NCBI GenBank assembly: GCA_034429215.1
Contig: DAOUGI010000010.1
Coordinates: 1 to 28,243 of the forward strand
Direction: 5' to 3'
DNA: 28,243 bases
DNA from: JAFGOG01 sp034429215
Lineage (GTDB): Bacteria; Chloroflexota; Anaerolineae; JAAYZQ01
Part shown: piece after piece, positions 21,225 to 28,243 of the stretch
Numbering within the stretch: position 1 is the first letter of the stretch
Layout: each line of letters begins with the position of its first letter
Position numbers and translations under genes: made by a program
The notes under the pieces: generated by a model
What the model was told of the DNA's origin: nothing
The model's input: the letters and a program-made list of their open reading frames with translations, nothing else
The model's database searches: none

Positions 21225-24200
21225 ATGTCTCACACCACTGAACGGCGCAGATCCTTGCCAAAAGGGCGGATCGTTGCCGGCCTCGTCGTCGTGCTGGCCC
21301 TGATCGCGGCCGGGCTGATCGCCACCACCGTCTATGCCCTGCGCTTGCCCGAGCACCTCAGCGAGCAGGACACCTTTATCCTCGGCCAGAGCCAGCTCAT
21401 CCCCGGCGCGCCCGGCGCGCTCCACGTCCAGGTGCAGCGCCACGACGATGCCCGGCCCATCGGCGGCGCAACAGTGCGGGTGGCGCTCAAGCCGCAGCAA
21501 GGTGGGCGCAGCCAGGTGCTGTACGAGGGCACCACCGACGCCGAGGGACGGGTAGCCGCTACCTTTACCGTCCCCGAGGTGGCCGACCCGGCACAGCAGA
21601 TCGTGGTCACCAGCCGGTCGGACCTAGGCAGCGACACGCTGGAGCAGGCGGTCACCGTCGAGCGCAGCTTTAAGGTGTTGCTGGCCACCGACAAGCCGAT
21701 CTACCAGCCCGGCCAGCAGATCCTGATCCGCGCCCTGGCCCTGGGCGCCTTTGATCACAAGTCGGCGGCCGGCAGCCCGATCGAGGTCACCGTGGCCGAC
21801 GCCAAAGGCAACAAGGTCTACCGCCAGGCGGCGATGACATCGGACTATGGCGTGGCGTCGTGGACCTTCCAACTGGCCGGCGAGGTGAACCATGGCGCCT
21901 ACAAGATCAGCGCGGCGCTCGGCGACACGACGTCAGAAAAGACGGTCACGGTCAAGCCTTATGTCCTGCCCAAGTTCAAGGTGGCGGCGACGACCGACGA
22001 GGATTTCTACCGGCCGGGCCAGCGGGTGACCGGCCGGGTAGAGGCCGCCTACTTTTTCGGCAAGCCGGTTGACGGCGGACGGGTGCAGCTAAGCGGCTGG
22101 GTGTACGACGTGGGACGGCAGCAGGTGCTGGACCTCAGCGGCCAGACCGACGCCGGCGGCGGCTTTTCGTTCGAGTTCGACCTGCCCGGCTACCTGGTCG
22201 GCGGCCTGGAGAGCGGGGTGGCCGACTATATCCTGGAAGTGGCCGTTACCGACGGCGCGGCCCATACCGAGCAGGTGAGCATTCGCATCCCGGTGGCCCA
22301 GCAGGGCATCCTGGTAGAGGCTGTGCCTGAGAGCGGCACATTCAAACCGGGCCTGGAGAATATCGTCTATTTGATGACCGCCTACCCGGACGGCAGCCCG
22401 GCCGAGTGCGAGGTGAGGGTCATCATCAACGGCAGGGAATACCAGGCCCAGACCGGCCCCTACGGCCTGGGCGAGCTGCGGCTGACGCCCGATTCGCCCT
22501 ACGCCGACCTCCAGATATATGTCGCGGACGCGCTCGGCCACAGCGGCCAGCTCCAAAAGTATGTGGAAGGACGGGAGCAGGGCGCGATGGTGCTGCTGCG
22601 CCCGGAGCGGGCAACCTACCGCGTCGGCGAGACGATGGAGGTGGAGGTGTTGACCACCGAGAGCAGCGGGTCGATCTACCTCGACATAACGCGAGAGGGC
22701 CAGACCCTGTCCACCCGCGCCCTGGACGTGGCCGACGGCAAGGCGAGCGCCGCCGTCGATCTGACGCCCGACCTGTACGGCACGCTGACTCTGCACGCGT
22801 ACAAGCCGATGTCATCCGGCCAGATCGTGCGCGACACGCGGCTGGTGGTGGTGGACGCACCGACCGACTTGGCGCTGCAAGTACAATTGGACAAGGAATC
22901 GTATCTGCCCGGCGAGCAGGCGTCGGTCACGATCGGCGTGACCGGGCAGGACGGACAGGGCGTCCAATCGGCGCTGGGACTGGCGGTCGTCGACGAATCG
23001 GTCTTTGCCCTACAGGAGCAGGACCCCGGCTTTGCCAAGCTCTACTTTTTGCTGGAGCAGGAGCTGCTGGAGCCCAAGTTCGACCTGCACGGCATGACCT
23101 TTGCCGACCTGATGGCGGGCACGGAGGATCCGGCCCTGAGGCAGGCCCAGAACACTGCCGCCCAGGCGTCGCTGGCCAGCGCCGGCGAGGCGGCTTTCGG
23201 CCTGATCGCCAACTCGCACGCGCTCAAGTACCAGATGGCCCAGGCGCGGCAGGGCCGGATCCTGGGCACAGTCGGCAGGGCGCTCTACCCGACCTTGATC
23301 GTGATCCCAATCTTTGCCGTAATTGCCCTGGGCTACAGCCTGTGGCGCGAGCGGGTGCTGGGGAGGTCGCTGTTGGTGGGCATCGGCGCGCCGCTGATGG
23401 TGATGGCTTGCGGGGTAGCTTTCCTGGCGGTGATGCCATTGCCGGGCGCGCCATGGGCCGACACGCCACTGGACAAGCTGGCGTACATCGTGGACGAGCT
23501 TGGCACGGCGCTTTTGTGCCTGGCCGGGCCGGCGCTGCTGAGCGGGGTGATCGGCGCGATCGGCCTGGCGGTGCGGGCCGTCCGCCAACGGGACCTGCCC
23601 CTGGGCGTGGCGCTGCTGATGTTGGGCTCTTACCTGGTCCTGCTGCCGCTGTTTGCCCTGGTTCTGTTTGCCATCGAGCCGGACGAGCCCCGCCCGGTGA
23701 CCATCATCGCCTTTGCCCTGGCCTACCTGGCCATCCCCCTGGCTTTTGGCGTGCGGGCAGCCGGCTTTGGCCTCAAGCGGCAGGGCTGGGCATCGGCCGC
23801 CGCGGGTTTTGTCGCCCTGCTGGCACTGTTCGCCCTGGCCGCCTCAGTCGCAGTTGTGTCTGCCTCTGGGGAGATGCTGGCCAACAGCGGCGTCGGTGGG
23901 GCGCAGTGGGGTGGCGAAGGAATAGTCGAGGAGGTTGCGCTCGATGCGGGGATGCCGCTGCCGGTGGAAGCGATCAAAGAGATGGCGCCGATGCCGACTG
24001 CCGCGCCGGCTACTGCGGACAGACCGCCGGCTGCAACCGGCGGCGGGGCGGGGTCACAGGCGGCGCCCCTGCTGCGCCAGTTCTTTCCCGAGACGATGTA
24101 CTGGAATCCCGACGCCGTCACCGACTCGAACGGCCACTGGCAGGCCGGCCTGGACCTGGCCCATACGATCACCACCTGGCGGCTGACCGCGCTGGCCAGC

Positions 24201-26213
24201 GCCCAGGATGGGCGACTGGGCTCGGCCACGGCGCCGCTGCGGGTTTTTCAGGATTTCTTTGTAGATATCGACCTGCCGGTGGCCCTCACCCAAGGGGACG
24301 AGGTGTCGATGCCGGTGGCGGTCTATAACTATCTGCCAAGCGGCCAGCGCGTCGAGCTGACGCTGGAGCAGCAGGACTGGTTCGAGAGCCTGGGCGAGGC
24401 GAGCCAGGCGGTGGAGGTGGCTCCCGGCGACGTTAGTGTCGTCTATTTCCCGATCAAGGTCACGGCGACGGAAGGGCGCTTTCGCCCGGTAGTCACCGCC
24501 ATCGGGGAAAAGATGTCGGACGCGACGACTCTGCGCCACGATGTGCAGGTGGTCCCCAACGGCAAGCGTTTCGACCAGGCGATCTCGGACCGGCTGGCCG
24601 AGAATGCGGAACAGACGGTGACTATCCCCAGGGAGGCGATCCCCGGCACGGCCAGGATCCTGGTCAAGGTCTATCCCGGCATCCTGAGCCAGGTGGTGGA
24701 AGGGCTGGACGCGCTGCTGCGCATGCCCTACGGCTGCTTTGAGCAGACCAGCAGCACAACCTATCCCAACGTGCTGGTTCTTGACTATCTAAAGAGCACC
24801 GATCAGACCGCTCCCGAGGCACAGATGAAGGCCGAGCAGTATATCAACCTGGGCTACCAGCGGCTGACGACCTTTGAGGTGGCGGGCGGCGGTTTCTCCT
24901 TGTTTGGCTCAAACCCGCCCGACCGGATGCTGACTGCCTATGGGCTGATGGAGTTCAGCGACATGGCCCGCGTCCACCCGGTCGACGAAGCGATAATCGA
25001 CCGCGCGGCGCGGTGGCTGCTGTCGCAGCAGCAGGGCGACGGGGGCTGGGAGAACGACCAAGGGCTGGTTCACGAGTCGTCGTGGCAGTCGCTGGGGAAT
25101 GAGCGCCTGCCGGTGACCGCCTACATCGTCTGGGCCCTGGCCGAGGCCGGCTACGGCGACGAACCGGGCACGCAGAAAGGGCTGGATTACGTCCGCGAGC
25201 TCCAATCGGAAGCGACAGACGCCTACGCACTGGCCCTGGTGGCCAACGCCCTGGCCGCTGCCGATCCCCAAGGCAGCGCGACCCAGACGGCCCTCGACCG
25301 GCTGGCCGGCATGGCTGCCGTCGAGGGTAACAGCGCCTACTGGAAGAGCGACATCGCCACCTTTATGGGGGCGACGGGCCAGACCGGCTCGATCGAAACC
25401 ACGGCCCTGGCCGCCTATGCTTTCCTCCGCGCCGAGCAGCATACCGAGCTGGCCAACCAGGCGCTGACCTACCTGATCCAGCAGAAGGACGGCTATGGCA
25501 CCTGGAACACGACCCAGGCCACCGTGCTGACCCTCAAGGCGCTGCTCCTGTCGGTGCGCAAGGGGGGCGAGGGTTCTGACGCCACGGTGATGGTCAGCCT
25601 GAACGGCGAAGAGACCGAGCCGCTGCGCATCGGCGAGGAGAATTTTGACGTGGTGCAGATGGTGAGCTTTACCGACAAGCCGGTGCCCGGCGACAACAAG
25701 GTCCGCATCGAGGTCAAGGGCAAGGGCAACCTGATGTACCAGATCAGCGCCAGCTATTACCTGCCGTGGGACAAGGCGCCGGTTGTGGAGGCGGGCCGGT
25801 CGCTGATGGATATCTCGGTCGGCTACGACCGGACCGAGATGGCGGTCAACGATACGATCGAGGTGTCGGTCCACGTCGAGCTGAAGGAAGGCGCGGCACG
25901 GCAAGCGATCATCGATCTCGGCGTGCCACCCGGCTTTGAGGTGCAGAGCGAGGACCTGGCCGAGTTGGTGGCCCGCGATTCGGACCGGCCGGCCGACTAT
26001 CCGGGACCCAAGTTCTCCCGCTTTGACCTGACCGGGCGGCAGATCATCGTCTACCTGGAAGGGCTGAAAGCCGGGCAGCCGCTCGATTTCAGCTATCGGA
26101 TCCGCGCCCGCTACCCGATCAAGGCCCAGACGCCGCCCAGCAGCGCCTATGACTATTACAACCCGGAGGTGAGCGCCGTGGCGGCGCCGGCCGCGATCCA
26201 GGTGACGCCGTAA
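21225..26213 (+). CDS. Alpha-2-macroglobulin with thioester and an internal six-helix membrane domain
   Basis: This 1662-residue protease-trap protein has an N-terminal membrane helix (about 16-38) instead of a lipobox. Macroglobulin domains follow (about 45-600), with the MG2 signature 'T-D-K-P-I-Y-Q-P-G-Q' (155-164). Residues 600-950 normally hold the bait region that proteases cut. Here about 687-880 contain six membrane helices (near 688-706, 712-737, 758-785, 791-817, 824-848 and 855-880), then a Pro/Ala-rich linker. The chain resumes with MG7 'F-F-P-E-T-M-Y-W' (953-960), the thioester motif C1171-F-E-Q1174 in 'Y-G-C-F-E-Q', the alpha-helical thioester domain to about 1450 and a receptor-binding-like C-terminus ending 'Y-D-Y-Y-N-P-E'. 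Arg/Lys-rich loops fall on the cytosolic side throughout. No pbpC-like partner gene is adjacent. AAAGGAGGAG precedes the ATG. Confidence 0.92.
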   Translation: MSHTTERRRSLPKGRIVAGLVVVLALIAAGLIATTVYALRLPEHLSEQDTFILGQSQLIPGAPGALHVQVQRHDDARPIGGATVRVALKPQQGGRSQVLYEGTTDAEGRVAATFTVPEVADPAQQIVVTSRSDLGSDTLEQAVTVERSFKVLLATDKPIYQPGQQILIRALALGAFDHKSAAGSPIEVTVADAKGNKVYRQAAMTSDYGVASWTFQLAGEVNHGAYKISAALGDTTSEKTVTVKPYVLPKFKVAATTDEDFYRPGQRVTGRVEAAYFFGKPVDGGRVQLSGWVYDVGRQQVLDLSGQTDAGGGFSFEFDLPGYLVGGLESGVADYILEVAVTDGAAHTEQVSIRIPVAQQGILVEAVPESGTFKPGLENIVYLMTAYPDGSPAECEVRVIINGREYQAQTGPYGLGELRLTPDSPYADLQIYVADALGHSGQLQKYVEGREQGAMVLLRPERATYRVGETMEVEVLTTESSGSIYLDITREGQTLSTRALDVADGKASAAVDLTPDLYGTLTLHAYKPMSSGQIVRDTRLVVVDAPTDLALQVQLDKESYLPGEQASVTIGVTGQDGQGVQSALGLAVVDESVFALQEQDPGFAKLYFLLEQELLEPKFDLHGMTFADLMAGTEDPALRQAQNTAAQASLASAGEAAFGLIANSHALKYQMAQARQGRILGTVGRALYPTLIVIPIFAVIALGYSLWRERVLGRSLLVGIGAPLMVMACGVAFLAVMPLPGAPWADTPLDKLAYIVDELGTALLCLAGPALLSGVIGAIGLAVRAVRQRDLPLGVALLMLGSYLVLLPLFALVLFAIEPDEPRPVTIIAFALAYLAIPLAFGVRAAGFGLKRQGWASAAAGFVALLALFALAASVAVVSASGEMLANSGVGGAQWGGEGIVEEVALDAGMPLPVEAIKEMAPMPTAAPATADRPPAATGGGAGSQAAPLLRQFFPETMYWNPDAVTDSNGHWQAGLDLAHTITTWRLTALASAQDGRLGSATAPLRVFQDFFVDIDLPVALTQGDEVSMPVAVYNYLPSGQRVELTLEQQDWFESLGEASQAVEVAPGDVSVVYFPIKVTATEGRFRPVVTAIGEKMSDATTLRHDVQVVPNGKRFDQAISDRLAENAEQTVTIPREAIPGTARILVKVYPGILSQVVEGLDALLRMPYGCFEQTSSTTYPNVLVLDYLKSTDQTAPEAQMKAEQYINLGYQRLTTFEVAGGGFSLFGSNPPDRMLTAYGLMEFSDMARVHPVDEAIIDRAARWLLSQQQGDGGWENDQGLVHESSWQSLGNERLPVTAYIVWALAEAGYGDEPGTQKGLDYVRELQSEATDAYALALVANALAAADPQGSATQTALDRLAGMAAVEGNSAYWKSDIATFMGATGQTGSIETTALAAYAFLRAEQHTELANQALTYLIQQKDGYGTWNTTQATVLTLKALLLSVRKGGEGSDATVMVSLNGEETEPLRIGEENFDVVQMVSFTDKPVPGDNKVRIEVKGKGNLMYQISASYYLPWDKAPVVEAGRSLMDISVGYDRTEMAVNDTIEVSVHVELKEGAARQAIIDLGVPPGFEVQSEDLAELVARDSDRPADYPGPKFSRFDLTGRQIIVYLEGLKAGQPLDFSYRIRARYPIKAQTPPSSAYDYYNPEVSAVAAPAAIQVTP

Positions 26214-26225
26214 GACCCCACATCC

Positions 26226-26268
26226 CCAACCCTTCCCCCCGCGGCCCGCGGGGGGAAGGGCGGGTTGG
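26226..26268 (+). terminator. GC-rich terminator hairpin after the macroglobulin gene
   Basis: Bases 26230-26243 pair with 26247-26260 as a 14-bp stem of G/C and two A-T pairs with a three-base loop. CCAACC/GGTTGG can extend it with a bulge. It is 16 bases after the stop and upstream of the next promoter. Confidence 0.65.
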
Positions 26269-26286
26269 ACGGATATCCGCCGTCTT

Positions 26287-26315
26287 TTGACATACCCCAC
26301 CGGCTGTGCTATAGT
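26287..26315 (+). promoter_or_regulatory. Promoter of the gamma-glutamyltransferase gene
   Basis: TTGACA (26287-26292) and TATAGT (26310-26315) are 17 bp apart. The start near 26322 leaves a 39-base leader with a 7-bp hairpin (26325-26331 / 26335-26341, GAA loop) just before the GGAGGA site. Confidence 0.8.
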
Positions 26316-26360
26316 CGGGGCATGGCCGCGAGAATCGCGGCTCTCGCAGCGGAGGATAGC

Positions 26361-27968
26361 ATGGCCGGATTGTCTTTCCCGTCTCGCCGCTCGGCGGTGA
26401 TGGCCCGCCACGGCATGGTGGCCACCAGCCAGCCGCTGGCGGCTATGGCCGGACTGCGGGCGCTCATGGACGGCGGCAACGCCGCCGACGCCGCCGTGAC
26501 GGCCGCGGCGATGCTCAACGTGGTCGAGCCGATGTCCACCGGCATCGGCGGCGACTGTTTCGCCCTCATCTACGAGGCCAAGACCGGCCAGGTCACCGCT
26601 TTGAACGGCAGCGGGCGCGCCCCGGCTGCCTTTACCCTGGAGGAGGCGCAGCGGCGCGGCCTGACCCCCGAGCGCGGCATACCCCTGACCGGACCGCTGC
26701 CGGTGACAGTGCCCGGCACGGTGAGCGGCTGGACGGCCCTGCTGGACCGCTTTGGGACGATGAGCCTGGCCGGCTGCCTGGCCCCGGCCATCGCCACGGC
26801 CGAGGCGGGCTTTCCGGTCAGCGAGCTGATCAGCGGCGGCTGGCAGCGGTCGGCCGAAAAGCTGTCAAAGGACCCCGAAGCTGCCCGCGTTTACCTGCCG
26901 GCGCCCGAGCCGGGGCAGATCCACCGCCAGCCAGACCTGGCCCGCACCCTGCGGACCATCGCTGAGGGTGGGGCGGAGGCGTTCTACCGGGAGCCCCTGG
27001 CCGAGCGGATCGCCGCCTGCGTCCAGTCGTGGGGCGGCTATTTGACTGCGGATGACCTGGCCGCCCACACGGCCACCTGGGAAATGCCAATCCACACGTT
27101 TTACCGCGACGTCGAGATGCTGGAGCACCCGCCCAACGGGCAGGGCCTGGCGGCGCTGGTGGCGCTGAACATCGTCGAAGGCTATGACCTGGCCGGCATG
27201 GACTATTTCGATCCGGCCCGCTGGCACGTGATGATCGAGGCGATGCGCCTGGGCATGGCCGACGCCGCCGGCTATGTGGCCGATCCGGCAGCCGTGGACG
27301 TGCCGGTCGAAGGCTTGCTGTCGAAAGGGTACGCCGCCGGACGCCGCGCCCTCATCCGTCCCGACCGGGCGCTCGAGCTGGCAATTCCCGGCCAGCCGGA
27401 GCACAGGGATACCGTCTACCTGACGGTGGTGGACGGTCAGGGCAATGCGGTGTCGTTCATCAACAGCCTGTACTATGGCTTTGGCTCAGGGCTGGTGGTG
27501 CCCGGCACCGGCATCTGCCTCCAGGACCGGGGCGCCTGCTTTAGCCTGGCGCCGGGCCATCCCAACGCGCTGGCCGGCGGCAAGCGGCCCTACCACACGA
27601 TCATCCCGGCCATGGCGCTCAAGGGGGGCCGGCTGTGGCTCAGCTTTGGGGTGATGGGCGGCTTTATGCAGCCCCAAGGCCACCTGCAGGTGCTGGCCAA
27701 TCTGGTGGATTACGGACTGAGCCCGCAGGAGGCGCTTGACGCACCCCGGTTCCGGGTGGATGAGCTCGGCAGCCGGAAGGTGGCGGTCGAGACCGGCGTC
27801 CCGCTCAAGACGCGCAAGACGCTGGCGGCGTTAGGCCACGATGTCCGGCCTGAGACGACCTTTTCGCCCGGGTTCGGCGGCGGGCAGGTGATCGCCGTCG
27901 ATGCGGAGACGGGCGCGCTGACCGGCGGGTCGGATCCGCGGCGGGATGGCTGCGCGGTGGGGTTTTGA
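26361..27968 (+). CDS. Gamma-glutamyltransferase family protein (YwrD-like)
   Basis: This 535-residue N-terminal nucleophile hydrolase should self-cleave and then hydrolyse or transfer gamma-glutamyl groups, as from glutathione. The large-subunit motifs 'D-G-G-N-A-A-D-A-A-V' (37-46) and 'E-P-M-S-T-G-I-G-G-D' (56-65) are present. The nucleophile is Thr351, in 'R-D-T-V-Y-L-T-V-V-D'. 'G-G-F-M-Q-P-Q-G-H' (433-441) and 'E-A-L-D-A-P-R-F' (457-464) place it in the YwrD-like branch. There is no signal peptide, so it is probably cytoplasmic, unlike classical periplasmic GGT. ATG 26361 was chosen because GGAGGA precedes it and the promoter start (near 26322) lies just upstream. The exact substrate is not readable. 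Confidence 0.92.
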   Translation: MAGLSFPSRRSAVMARHGMVATSQPLAAMAGLRALMDGGNAADAAVTAAAMLNVVEPMSTGIGGDCFALIYEAKTGQVTALNGSGRAPAAFTLEEAQRRGLTPERGIPLTGPLPVTVPGTVSGWTALLDRFGTMSLAGCLAPAIATAEAGFPVSELISGGWQRSAEKLSKDPEAARVYLPAPEPGQIHRQPDLARTLRTIAEGGAEAFYREPLAERIAACVQSWGGYLTADDLAAHTATWEMPIHTFYRDVEMLEHPPNGQGLAALVALNIVEGYDLAGMDYFDPARWHVMIEAMRLGMADAAGYVADPAAVDVPVEGLLSKGYAAGRRALIRPDRALELAIPGQPEHRDTVYLTVVDGQGNAVSFINSLYYGFGSGLVVPGTGICLQDRGACFSLAPGHPNALAGGKRPYHTIIPAMALKGGRLWLSFGVMGGFMQPQGHLQVLANLVDYGLSPQEALDAPRFRVDELGSRKVAVETGVPLKTRKTLAALGHDVRPETTFSPGFGGGQVIAVDAETGALTGGSDPRRDGCAVGF

Positions 27969-28025
27969 CATCGGATGTTGCTATGGACGAGAAACTAACA
28001 TCACTTAAGAAAAGGAGCTGATACG

Positions 28026-28243
28026 ATGAAACTGATCGATTTGACCATCCCCTTGGGCATCGGCACCCCGCCGTGGCCCACGTACGAGCCGCTGCAGGTC
28101 AAGTATTTCAAGCGCCTCGCGCCCAATGGAGCAAATGGGCAGCTGCTTACGCATAGCAATCACCTGGGCACCCACCTGGACGGCGAGATTCATTTCTTTA
28201 CCCCGGGCAAGGACATCGCTTCCTTGCAGCTCAACGAGTTTCT
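28026..28243 (+). CDS. Cyclase/kynurenine formamidase-family protein (5' part, cut by window end)
   Basis: The first 72 codons are visible. 'M-K-L-I-D-L-T-I-P-L' and the metal-binding signature 'H-L-G-T-H-L-D' (about 48-54) define the cyclase family of metal-dependent hydrolases, which includes arylformamidases and other amide or lactone hydrolases. AAAAGGAG lies nine bases before the ATG. It starts 57 bases after the gamma-glutamyltransferase stop in the same direction, so it is probably co-transcribed. The specific reaction cannot be told from the fragment. Confidence 0.88.
   Translation, partial: MKLIDLTIPLGIGTPPWPTYEPLQVKYFKRLAPNGANGQLLTHSNHLGTHLDGEIHFFTPGKDIASLQLNEF

Noticed and set aside
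22406..24328. 640-codon alternative plus-strand frame inside the macroglobulin gene
   Set aside because: It is an out-of-frame shadow with Arg/Gly/Pro/Ala-rich low-complexity content.
24735..24746. Macroglobulin thioester suspected to be broken because it reads C-F-E-Q rather than C-G-E-Q
   Set aside because: The family needs only the Cys and Gln in C-x-E-Q; both are present, so the thioester is probably functional.
24909..26411. 500-codon minus-strand frame opposite the macroglobulin gene
   Set aside because: The translation has no family features and runs across the macroglobulin terminator and the next promoter. The plus strand is clearly coding.
27965..27993. TTGACA overlapping the gamma-glutamyltransferase stop as a promoter for the cyclase gene
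   Set aside because: No acceptable -10 lies 16-18 bp downstream; co-transcription with the upstream gene is simpler.

Overview
The window is high-GC (roughly two-thirds G+C by eye) bacterial chromosomal DNA. The gene content points to a member of the Chloroflexota, probably Anaerolineae-like. The clues are a MalT-like LuxR regulator, secreted peptidases with PKD/IPT-type modules and a hydrophobic Y-L/F-P tail, a small membrane protein with an N-terminal domain that I associate with this phylum, and a membrane-anchored macroglobulin. This is inference from family knowledge, as no rRNA or marker gene is present.

Layout. 1-340: a foldable inverted repeat, tRNA-Glu on the minus strand with a clear promoter, and a heptamer-repeat palindrome. 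344-5088 (plus): a cation diffusion facilitator with three C-terminal cytosolic repeats, an OmpR-type response regulator with its histidine kinase, and an unusual protein resembling a two-domain DNA sliding clamp. 5162-8914 (minus): an apolipoprotein N-acyltransferase-like membrane enzyme that has lost one catalytic residue, a shortened MalT-like regulator, and a small membrane protein. A near-identical 17-bp site sits at the same distance from the -35 element upstream of both transcripts, which suggests one small regulon. 9021-10115 (minus): a lipoprotein. 10361-10714 (plus): a cupin interrupted by one in-frame TAG. 10716-13699 (minus): a Nudix hydrolase, a nitrilase-fold protein whose catalytic Cys is Gly, a methyltransferase and a YdjC-type deacetylase.

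13766-26213 is a locus of large extracellular proteins. A gingipain-like C25 cysteine peptidase (minus) and an M14 zinc carboxypeptidase (plus) are fired divergently from back-to-back promoters. They are followed by a two-membrane-segment coiled-coil protein, a 76-residue protein, and a 1662-residue alpha-2-macroglobulin with an intact thioester motif. The macroglobulin carries a six-helix membrane domain where the bait region would be. A YwrD-like gamma-glutamyltransferase (26361-27968) and the start of a cyclase/formamidase-family gene (28026 to the edge) follow.

A plausible reading of the right half is secretion of peptidases, a surface-tethered peptidase trap, and downstream gamma-glutamyl peptide metabolism. 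The co-location is seen; the joint function is inferred. The best candidates for something undescribed are the macroglobulin with the embedded membrane domain, the paired operator next to the compact LuxR protein, and the clamp-like protein.
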